Notes under the pieces: generated by a model
Database searches by the model: none
What the model was told of the DNA's origin: nothing
Seen by the model: the letters and a program-made list of their open reading frames with translations, nothing else
Assembly: GCA_902797925.1 (NCBI GenBank)
Contig: CADBUT010000091.1
Location: forward strand, 1-10,514
Direction of reading: 5' to 3'
Length of the DNA: 10,514 nt
Source of the DNA: an uncultured Spirochaetaceae bacterium
GTDB taxonomy: Bacteria > Spirochaetota > Spirochaetia > Treponematales > Treponemataceae
Shown: positions 1-7,100 of the stretch, piece after piece
Position numbering within the stretch: position 1 is the stretch's first letter
How the letters are laid out: each line of letters starts with the position of its first letter
Position numbers and translations under genes: made by a program

Positions 1-48
1 GAGGCCGGAAACAATGCAGATAAGCATAAGTTGCCGTTTCTCCTGCAT
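1..48 (-). CDS. Possible start of a further membrane-protein gene (partial, runs off left edge)
   Basis: Reading leftwards from an ATG at 48-46, 16 codons stay open to the window edge and give MQEKRQLMLICIVSGL. This is a short charged head followed by a hydrophobic run, as at the start of a membrane protein. A second ATG lies at 27-25, with AGGAG about 12 nt before it, which is rather far for a ribosome binding site. The gene would be the fifth on this strand, 33 bp after the protease-like gene. The stretch is too short to identify, and a chance open frame is equally possible. Confidence 0.22.
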   Translation of the reverse strand, partial: MQEKRQLMLICIVSGL

Positions 49-81
49 GAGTTGCCCACGGCAATGGCATAATATTTTGAA

Positions 82-825
82 CTATACTCCCATCACAACG
101 AATCTGACTGCATCTACAATCCCGTGGCTTAGCATTGCGCTGGTTATATCACGCTTTTTCTGAAGAATTGTAAACGGCAGACCAAACAGTATGCATAAAA
201 CTATTGTCTGCACCAATGGATATCCGTGAACCACTGTATGCGGAACACACATCATAAAGTACATAGTAAACTTCTGAAAAAGATTCATTTCATCGCCGGC
301 AAACCAGATACAGAAAGCCATAAAGATTGCCCTGCAAGCCATCTCTTCATAAATTGCAGGATTCAGACAAAGCAGCAGCTTCCAGAAAGAAAAATCAAAG
401 CTGGCTTCTCTACCAGAAAGAAAAAAGTTTATCACAGAGAGCACGGCACCAACTGCAATAGAAATCAGAATGGTGATAACAAGCTGGCACTTTCCTTTGC
501 TTGAGACAAGTGCAAATTCACCGCGCTTTTCCATAACAGAGAATACAGCAAAAGAACATAACAAGGTTGGAATTCCTGCGCTTAATCCGTACAAAAGAAT
601 CCATGGATTTTTCTGATATCCAAGATAAGCGGCAGTGCTTAATACTGCAAATATGACTGACAGCAATACATATTTTTTTGACGGCATTCCGGCCTTAATC
701 AGCAGAACAACCGCAAGTGCACAAGTTTCAATTGAAAGCACAAACCAATAAGGCACCTTCAATAAAATACGGATTGCAATAAGAATTAAAAATAATATCC
801 AAAGAATAATGCAGTACTTTTTCAT
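82..825 (-). CDS. CPBP-family intramembrane metalloprotease homologue
   Basis: The 247-residue protein is very hydrophobic, with about seven or eight predicted membrane helices. Its C-terminal half carries the CPBP (Abi, Rce1-like) signature: EEMACR at residues 160-165 (the EExxxR motif), histidines H196 and H200 in the next helix, and H234-G-I-V-D238 in the last. These Glu and His residues form the catalytic site in characterised family members. Family roles include processing of prenylated proteins or peptides, bacteriocin self-immunity and regulated proteolysis; the substrate here cannot be told. The start codon lies 9 bp after the stop of the upstream DUF3021 gene, and a GAGAG sequence precedes it, so translation is probably coupled. 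It is the last clearly defined gene of the LytTR operon. The family call is firm; the actual activity is inferred. Confidence 0.85.
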   Translation of the reverse strand: MKKYCIILWILFLILIAIRILLKVPYWFVLSIETCALAVVLLIKAGMPSKKYVLLSVIFAVLSTAAYLGYQKNPWILLYGLSAGIPTLLCSFAVFSVMEKRGEFALVSSKGKCQLVITILISIAVGAVLSVINFFLSGREASFDFSFWKLLLCLNPAIYEEMACRAIFMAFCIWFAGDEMNLFQKFTMYFMMCVPHTVVHGYPLVQTIVLCILFGLPFTILQKKRDITSAMLSHGIVDAVRFVVMGV

Positions 826-834
826 AATTTGCTC

Positions 835-1311
835 TCACATGGTCATGTTATTTGGATTTTCTTTAATGATTTTGATTGCGTCATTAAGTTTTTTGTCTTC
901 GTTTTTATTAATCAGATTAGAAACTATTGTACTGACAATTGTGCTGAAAGCATAGCTGCTTAAAAAAACAATCCAGTATTCAAGTTCATTTGAAATCCAT
1001 TTAAAACAGCAGGCTAAAATCAGAAGAACAACCGTAACCAAAGTGAAAAACAGAATATAGCGGACGAAACCTTTCAGGGAATTAAAAAATAAATCTGTTA
1101 AAAAAATCAACTTAAAGAGGCAGATAAAAAATACGAAAGCAAACAGCTGAAGCAATGACTCAACAGCAATACCCGCACTTCCAAGCTGGAAAAAACTCGA
1201 AATGTTTCTGGCATTTTCTCCAAAGGCAATTGTGAGAATTGTAAAAACAAAAATAATAGAAGCTGAAATTTCCAGAAAATCTTTTATAAAACTAATCACC
1301 CGTTTATTCAT
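835..1311 (-). CDS. DUF3021-type four-helix membrane protein, partner of the LytTR regulator
   Basis: This 158-residue membrane protein has four predicted helices at roughly 13-31, 46-72, 82-103 and 110-134, and a short charged cytoplasmic tail ending in MTM. Size, helix number and position directly after a small LytTR gene match the DUF3021 family, which is typically encoded beside a LytTR DNA-binding protein. In such pairs the membrane protein is thought to restrain or inform the regulator, so a membrane sensor or anti-activator role is inferred. The ATG at 1311 is chosen because AGGGGG (1318-1323) sits 6 nt before it and the overlap with the LytTR gene is then only 8 bp. An ATG at 1356 would add 15 residues and a 53-bp overlap without a comparable ribosome binding site. 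I do not see a catalytic motif. Confidence 0.75.
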   Translation of the reverse strand: MNKRVISFIKDFLEISASIIFVFTILTIAFGENARNISSFFQLGSAGIAVESLLQLFAFVFFICLFKLIFLTDLFFNSLKGFVRYILFFTLVTVVLLILACCFKWISNELEYWIVFLSSYAFSTIVSTIVSNLINKNEDKKLNDAIKIIKENPNNMTM

Positions 1312-1759
1312 TTGATACCCCCTGCGCAAAAATTTTTGCCTTAAACTCTTCTGCATACGAACGTGAAATTATAAGCTGATATCCGTTTTCAAGCGAAACA
1401 CGGATGCGCCTGTCTATATCAGATTTTATGCTTTTGATTTTATTCAGATTAAGAAGAGTTGATTTATTCACGCGGACAAAATTACATTCACTCAGCATTG
1501 ATTCAAGTTCATAAAGGCGGTAAGAGCTTTCATATACTTCGTCATCGGTATAAATATATGTATTGCGTTCCAGACTTTCAACATACAAAACGGTTTTCAA
1601 ATCTATAAGATGAACTTCACCGTTTTTCTTAACTGAAAGCTTTTTGTCTGAAAGCCTGAAAGCACTGATGAGACGTTCCAATTCTGGAGTGATTTCTTTA
1701 CAGGTAATGCAAAGAGAAGTTTCCTGAACCGAACTGTCTGTCTGAATTACAATTTTCAT
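1304..1759 (-). CDS. LytTR-family DNA-binding transcriptional regulator
   Basis: The protein has 151 residues. A short N-terminal segment (1-42) is followed by a LytTR DNA-binding domain at about 43-143. Recognisable family landmarks are LIDLKTVLYVES (51-62), the FVRVNKSTLLNLNKIKSI block (94-111) and ISRSYAEEFK (131-140). There is no receiver domain, so this is not a classical two-component response regulator. It belongs to the small free-standing LytTR proteins usually paired with DUF3021 membrane proteins, and the next gene is exactly such a partner. LytTR proteins bind DNA through a beta-rich fold, typically at direct repeats, and often control their own operon; autoregulation here is an inference. 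The start lies 4 bp after the stop of the upstream membrane gene and has only a weak AAAAG in front, suggesting translational coupling. Confidence 0.88.
   Translation of the reverse strand: MKIVIQTDSSVQETSLCITCKEITPELERLISAFRLSDKKLSVKKNGEVHLIDLKTVLYVESLERNTYIYTDDEVYESSYRLYELESMLSECNFVRVNKSTLLNLNKIKSIKSDIDRRIRVSLENGYQLIISRSYAEEFKAKIFAQGVSNE
1318..1323 (-). promoter_or_regulatory. Ribosome binding site that fixes the DUF3021 gene start
   Basis: Read on the minus strand this is AGGGGG, 6 nt before the ATG at 1311. It lies inside the 3' end of the LytTR gene and favours this start over the ATG at 1356. Confidence 0.75.
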
Positions 1760-1763
1760 TCTT

Positions 1764-2393
1764 TTATTGTATCACGATTTTCGCAGCTTTATAAACAAAC
1801 GGAACATACATAAAGAACAGAGTCAGTCTTTCCCACAAGCCTTCATAGCCCAATACTGTTTTGGCGAATTCCTCTTTGTCGCCCATAATGAAACAGGCAA
1901 AACAGACAAATGCAAGCAAAAACGCAAAAAGGCAGACAAACCCGAACAGCCTGTCTGTCTGGCGGAATGCAATAACCGAACATAAAAGGGGAAAGAACAA
2001 AAGCGCCATAAAGCCGACGGCAGCCCCTGCACCATGAATCTTTGAGGCAACAGTTACAACATCTTTAGATTCATTTACACTGAAAATGCCTGAAAGCAGA
2101 CCTGCCCCAACCGCGAATAAAAGCACAGAAAGCATCATTATAATAGAAAGAAAGTGATAATTTTCTTTGTATGCTGAATAATACACGGTTGCCGTAAAAC
2201 TCAAAAAGCAGCCAAGCCAAATCAGCCAAATATTATAGATTATCCGCACCGGACTTTCGGGGCTTCCAAGCGCGCTCATTACCATCATTTTGCTGTCATA
2301 GCCGGGATAAAAATGCTTAAGAATCCACGGGAGCAGAAACTCACCTATAATAGTAAGCAAAAGAACAGTATTGAACGGCTTGCTGTTTATCAT
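1764..2393 (-). CDS. DUF998-like six-helix membrane protein
   Basis: The 209-residue protein is almost entirely membrane-embedded, with six predicted helices near residues 8-26, 52-72, 80-103, 120-142, 149-170 and 186-203. The stretch from FYPGYD (28-33) through SALGSPESP (40-48) to IIYN (51-54), and the later KIHGAGAAVGF (118-128), resemble the DUF998 family, whose biochemical role is not established. The open frame extends upstream to a TTG at 2411. The ATG at 2393 is chosen because GAGGAA lies 6 nt before it and the added six residues would contain that ribosome binding site. It is the first gene of the LytTR operon, about 100 nt after a promoter, and its stop lies 4 bp before the LytTR start. 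The family name is tentative; the membrane nature is clear. Confidence 0.7.
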   Translation of the reverse strand: MINSKPFNTVLLLTIIGEFLLPWILKHFYPGYDSKMMVMSALGSPESPVRIIYNIWLIWLGCFLSFTATVYYSAYKENYHFLSIIMMLSVLLFAVGAGLLSGIFSVNESKDVVTVASKIHGAGAAVGFMALLFFPLLCSVIAFRQTDRLFGFVCLFAFLLAFVCFACFIMGDKEEFAKTVLGYEGLWERLTLFFMYVPFVYKAAKIVIQ

Positions 2394-2399
2394 GCTAAT

Positions 2400-2405
2400 T
2401 TCCTC
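2400..2405 (-). promoter_or_regulatory. Ribosome binding site that fixes the DUF998-like gene start
   Basis: The minus-strand sequence is GAGGAA, 6 nt before the ATG at 2393. The possible upstream TTG start at 2411 lies just before this site and has no comparable signal. Confidence 0.8.
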
Positions 2406-2498
2406 AGACAAAGATTTTTTGCGGTCGCCTTGCTTGGTGTACTATGCAGCTTTGAGAGCATACATTTCTTTATCCGCGCGGAAGCACCTTATGCCTAT

Positions 2499-2527
2499 AT
2501 TTTAATACAGCTATATGTATAAGGCAA
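2499..2527 (-). promoter_or_regulatory. Sigma70-type promoter of the LytTR operon
   Basis: On the minus strand, TTGCCT (2527-2522) and TAAAAT (2504-2499) are separated by exactly 17 bp. Transcription would start near 2492, giving a leader of about 100 nt. The spacer carries a short dyad, ATACA-6-TGTAT (2505-2520), which could be an operator or chance AT-rich symmetry. The promoter lies just past the end of gltD. I saw no clear intrinsic terminator between gltD (2543) and this operon, so some read-through from gltBD is possible. Confidence 0.6.
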
Positions 2528-2542
2528 TCGAATAATGTGCGT

Positions 2543-4138
2543 CTACTTCATCAAAAATGCATCAATTTCCTGTGCGCACTCGCGGCCTTCAGCAATTGCC
2601 CAAACTACAAGCGACTGACCTCTGTGCATATCGCCTGCGGTAAAGATTTTCGGTGTGGCGGTTGCATAGCCTGTATCTGAGCTGAACGAAGTTTCAATTT
2701 TATGCAGGCCTTCAGGGATTTGGGTGACAACTGTTCCGCGCGGGCCAAGCGCAACGCCAAAAGCCTGTGCTGTATAGTCTTCGCAGCCGGTAAAGCCGGC
2801 CGCTACAAGCAGCAGATCACACGGTAAAGTCTTTTCTGTTCCGGCGCGTTCCACAAGCTGCCGTTTTCCGTCTATCATCTGAAACTCAACTTCAATTGTG
2901 CGCACAGCTGTAATTTTGCCGTCTTTGCTCATAACCTCTTTTACGGTTGTTTCGTAAACGCGCGGATCATGCCCGAACTTTGCTATTGATTCTTCCGCAC
3001 CATAATCGGTTTTGAGAATTTTTGGCCACTGCGGCCATGGGTTGTTCTTTGCGCGGTCAACCGGCGGACAAGGCATCATCTCAATTTGTGTAACGCTTGA
3101 AGCGCCCAGACGGATTGAAGTGCCGCAGCAGTCGTTGCCTGTGTCGCCGCCACCGACGATTATCACGTTCTTGCCGGCTATTTCAATTCCAGCTTTTTCG
3201 AGAAGTACTTCGGCAATCTGAGCATTTGCCGGTGTTATGTTCAGGTTTTCAAGAGCACTGCTCGTTGCAATTACGCTCTTAGTAACCTGCTTCAAAAAAT
3301 CGACGGCAAACATTACACCACCGTCTGCGCCGTCTTTTTCAGTCTTAAGCTCACTGATTCCTACTGCACTGAGAGCGCGGGCTTTTTTAGCACCGCAGCA
3401 CAAAGCGACTGCATCAAATTCATTCAGGATATGGTCAGCCGAAATGTTTTTTCCAACATCAGCATTGAATACAAACTCGACGCCTTCAGCTTTCATTAGC
3501 TCTATGCGCCGGTCAACAAATTTTTTGTCGAGCTTCATGTTCGGAATTCCGTACATCAAAAGACCGCCGGCTTTGTCCTCACGCTCATAAACAGTAACTG
3601 AATGACCGCGCCGGTTAAGCCAGTCTGCACAGGCAAGACCGCTAGGGCCGGCACCGATAACAGCAATTTTTTTACCGGAACGCACTGCCGGAACTTCGGG
3701 CTTCATATAGCCTGATTCAAATGCTTTTTCGATTATGTAAAGCTCGTTGTCGTGAACTGTAACCGCGCCGTCTCCGCAGACAGGGTTTCCGCAATTGCAT
3801 GCTTTTTCGCAGAGTGCCGGGCACACGCGGCCTGTAAACTCAGGAAAGCTTGAAGTTTTTAGAAGCCGCCATGCAGCCATATCATATTGCGCGCGGAAAA
3901 GCGCATCATTCCATTCAGGAATATAATTGTGAAGCGGGCAGCCTGTGACCATACCGCTAAGCTTAATTGCAGACTGACACATCGGTACGCCGCAGTTCAT
4001 ACAGCGCGCTGCCTGTTCGCGGCGTTTTGCGTCTTCCATCACAGGATGAAATTCCTTAAAGTTCTTTATCCTTTCCAGCGGCTCAAAACTTCCGTTTTCA
4101 GCCCGCTTATATTCCATAAATCCAGTCGGTTTGCCCAT
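2543..4138 (-). CDS. gltD: Glutamate synthase [NADPH] small (beta) subunit
   Basis: The FAD- and iron-sulphur-containing subunit takes electrons from NADPH and passes them to GltB for glutamate formation in the cytoplasm. The 531 residues show the family order. The N-terminal ferredoxin-like helical domain has two cysteine groups (C46, C49, C54, C67; then C106, C110, C114, C116 and C121), enough for two 4Fe-4S clusters. The FAD Rossmann motif GAGPSG is at 162-167, the NADPH motif GGGDTG at 329-334, and a C-terminal FAD contact, TAGD, at 500-503. It is somewhat longer than many GltD proteins. Part of the excess lies at about 263-318, between the two nucleotide-binding motifs, where a helical stretch (TSSALENLNI and following) is added. 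The start has AAGGAG 6 nt upstream and lies 10 bp after the gltB stop, so the two are co-transcribed and probably translationally coupled. Confidence 0.96.
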   Translation of the reverse strand: MGKPTGFMEYKRAENGSFEPLERIKNFKEFHPVMEDAKRREQAARCMNCGVPMCQSAIKLSGMVTGCPLHNYIPEWNDALFRAQYDMAAWRLLKTSSFPEFTGRVCPALCEKACNCGNPVCGDGAVTVHDNELYIIEKAFESGYMKPEVPAVRSGKKIAVIGAGPSGLACADWLNRRGHSVTVYEREDKAGGLLMYGIPNMKLDKKFVDRRIELMKAEGVEFVFNADVGKNISADHILNEFDAVALCCGAKKARALSAVGISELKTEKDGADGGVMFAVDFLKQVTKSVIATSSALENLNITPANAQIAEVLLEKAGIEIAGKNVIIVGGGDTGNDCCGTSIRLGASSVTQIEMMPCPPVDRAKNNPWPQWPKILKTDYGAEESIAKFGHDPRVYETTVKEVMSKDGKITAVRTIEVEFQMIDGKRQLVERAGTEKTLPCDLLLVAAGFTGCEDYTAQAFGVALGPRGTVVTQIPEGLHKIETSFSSDTGYATATPKIFTAGDMHRGQSLVVWAIAEGRECAQEIDAFLMK

Positions 4139-4144
4139 TGTTGT

Positions 4145-4150
4145 CTCCTT
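4145..4150 (-). promoter_or_regulatory. gltD ribosome binding site overlapping the gltB stop codon
   Basis: The minus-strand AAGGAG lies 6 nt before the gltD ATG and shares two bases with the gltB TAA (4151-4149). Ribosomes ending gltB are therefore placed to start gltD, consistent with matched subunit synthesis. Confidence 0.8.
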
Positions 4151-7100
4151 ACGCAGTTACCTTTTTGAAGGCGGAAAGAACTGCTTCGTCGTATTTTACT
4201 CCGGCTTCTTCTTCTGCATAAATCTCTGTCATTATGCGGAGATAATCGTTCGGGATAATCTTCTTAAAGCATGTTCTGTAATGTTTCCAGTCGGAAAGAA
4301 TTGCTTTGGCCTTTTTAGAACCGGTTTCTTTTGCGTGCTGCCCGATGAGTTCACGCAAACGGCTCTCATCGTTTATACCGCGCAAAGTTGTAACCTCATC
4401 ATCAAGGTCATAGCTCTTTACAAGTTCGTGGTTAAGAACTTTGTAAAGGTCGTGCTTTTCGTCAAGAATATATGCAACGCCGCCGCTCATACCGGCGCAG
4501 AGGTTGCGTCCTGTTTTGCCGAGGATTACCGCAGTTCCGCCGGTCATATATTCAAGACCATGGTCGCCGCAGCCTTCTGCTACAACGGTTGCCCCGGAAT
4601 TGCGTACGCAGAATCTTTCGCCGGCGACACCGTTTATAAATGCTGTTCCTGAAGTTGCGCCGAAAAGTGCAACATTTCCTACTATTATATTGCTGTCAGC
4701 TTCACCTTCAAAATCAGCAGGTTTTATTACAACAAGCTTTCCGCCGCTCAAGCCTTTGCCGAATGCATCGTTTGCGTCACCTGTAAGCTTAATTGTCAAG
4801 CCGCGCGGAATAAATGCACCGAAGCTCTGACCTGCGCCGCCGGAACAGCTGACAACATAAGAATCATCATCGAGCTTTCCGCCGGATTTTTTCTGGATTT
4901 CACTTCCGAGAATTGTTCCGAATGTGCGGTCAGTGGATTGGATTGCTATTGTGCCGCCGTTACCAAGAATTGCATTGTCACCCCGAACTTGTTTCGGGGT
5001 CTCTTTTGAAGGAGATGCTGAAACAAGTTCAGCATGACAGTCTTTTTCAAAGCTTGGAACAAGTTTTGTCAAATCGAGTCTCTTTTCAAGCTCAAAGTTG
5101 AATGTGTCGCGTGTTTTTTTCCATTCAAGCGGTTCGTCCGCCTGTGCAAGCACACGGCTCAAGTCGATAAGACCGGCCCGCTTGAAGCCCTGCTTTTCTT
5201 TCATCTTGAGCAAATCAGTCCGTCCGCACATTTCATCGATAGAGCGGACACCGAGCTTCGCCATGTATTCGCGGAGTTCCTGTGCAATGAACTTCATAAA
5301 GTTTTCTACATATTCAGGCTTGCCTGGGAAGCGTGCGCGGAGCTTTTCGTTCTGGGTTGCAACACCGAACGGACATGTATCAAGATTGCATACACGCATC
5401 ATCGCGCAACCCATTGTAATAAGAGGCGCTGTTGCAAAACCAAATTCTTCTGCACCAAGCAGACAGGCAATTGCAACATCACGACCGCTCATAAGCTTGC
5501 CGTCTGTTTCTATAATTACGCGGCCTCGCAAGCCGTTCTGAATCAATGTCTGATGTGCTTCGCTCAAGCCAAGTTCCCAAGGCAGACCAGCATGATGAAT
5601 TGAGCTGATCGGTGCTGCACCTGTTCCGCCGTCGTGGCCGGAAATCAAGATTACCTGTGCACCGGCTTTTGCAACGCCTGCTGCAATTGTGCCTACGCCT
5701 GCTTCGCTTACAAGCTTTACAGAAATGCGTGCAGCGCGGTTTGCGTTCTTAAGGTCGTAGATAAGCTGTGCCAAATCTTCAATAGAATAAATATCATGGT
5801 GTGGCGGCGGTGAAATCAGAGAAACACCGGGCGTTGCATACCGCGTCTTTGCAATCCATGGATAAACTTTTTTACCCGGGAGGTGTCCGCCTTCGCCCGG
5901 CTTTGCACCCTGCGCCATTTTAATCTGAATCTCGCGTGCGCTGAGCAAGTATTCTTCTGTAACACCGAAACGGCCGGATGCAACCTGCTTGATTGCGCTG
6001 TTATATTCTGTTCCAAGACGTTCCGGCTTTTCACCGCCTTCGCCGGAGTTTGATTTTCCGTGCAGACGGTTCATTGCGGCAGCCATGCATTTGTGTGCTT
6101 CTTCTGAAATTGAACCGTAAGACATGGCACCGGTTTTGAAACGCCGGACAATTGAATCTACGCTTTCAACTTCGTCAACTGGAATACCGCTTCCGGCTTT
6201 TTCATAGTCAAAATCGAGCATTGCGCGCAGTGTATGCGGACGGCTGTTGTCGTCAACAAGAGCTGTGTACTCTTTGAAGCGCGCATAATCGCCGTTTCTC
6301 GTAGATTCCTGCAAAGCAATAATTGTTTCAGGATTATAAAGATGGTCTTCTGCATTCGGGCCGCGGCGGAACTTGTGATAGCCTACGCTGTCAAGGTGAG
6401 TGTTCACCGTCAGTCCCATGTCATTCCATGCTTTCTTGTGGTGGTAAACGATGTCTTCTTCAATTTCTTTAAGCCCGATTCCGCCGACGCGGCTTACTGT
6501 ATTTGTAAAGTACTTTTCGACAACGTCCTGCGCAATGCCTACAGCTTCAAAAATCTGTGCCGACTGATAAGACTGAACGGCGCTTATTCCCATTTTTGCC
6601 GCAATCTTTACAATGCCTCCGATGATTGCCTTGTTGTAGTCGTCAATTGCAGTGTGATAGTCTTTGTCCAGGAGTTTTTGGTCGATAAGCTCTGCAATTG
6701 CTTCCTGCGCAAGATAAGGATTGATTGCACGTGCGCCGTAACCGAGGCACATTGCAGCCTGATGAACGTCACGGACTTCGCCGCTTTCCAAAATTATGGA
6801 AATCTTTGTGCGCTTTTTGGTGCGGATTAAATATTGCTCAACCGCGCTGACCGCAAGCAAAGACGGAATTGCAGCGTGCTTTTCGTCTACACCGCGGTCG
6901 CTCAAAATGATGATATTGAAACCTTCTGCATAAGCCGAATCAATCTGTGCAAAAAGATTGTCGAGGGCAGCGGCAAGTGTTTTGCCGTCAGATGCCAAGT
7001 CTGGGAATGACATTAACAGCGAAACCGTTTTTGCGCGGAGTCCTGGCTGATTGAGGACGGAAATCTTAATCAAATCAGTTCCTGTCAGAATCGGATTGTT

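Noticed and set aside
1312..1356. A longer DUF3021 gene starting at ATG 1356
   Set aside because: It would overlap the LytTR gene by 53 bp. AGGGGG at 1318-1323 points to the ATG at 1311, whose product starts with a normal MNKR head.
2394..2411. TTG start at 2411 for the DUF998-like gene
   Set aside because: The ribosome binding site GAGGAA lies within this stretch, 6 nt before the ATG at 2393.
2313..2522. A plus-strand frame of 69 codons across the gltD/LytTR-operon gap
   Set aside because: It overlaps the 5' end of the DUF998-like gene and its promoter, with no supporting ribosome binding site or homology.
2394..2542. Search for an intrinsic terminator after gltD
   Set aside because: Only weak 5-bp stems such as TATGC/GCATA are present, without a U-tract on the minus strand. 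None could be supported.
4131..4652. A plus-strand open frame of 173 codons antisense to the gltB 3' end
   Set aside because: Cysteine-rich, low-coherence translation opposite the conserved GXGXG domain; a shadow frame.
4976..5039. CRISPR repeat or intrinsic terminator as an explanation of the gltB hairpins
   Set aside because: There is a single locus with two inverted half-copies rather than direct repeats with spacers, and no U-tract. It is translated in frame in gltB.
6234..6830. A plus-strand open frame of 198 codons
   Set aside because: It lies fully antisense to the conserved middle of gltB, has no recognisable domain, and is explained by gltB codon bias. The same applies to 5034-5603 and 7134-7514.
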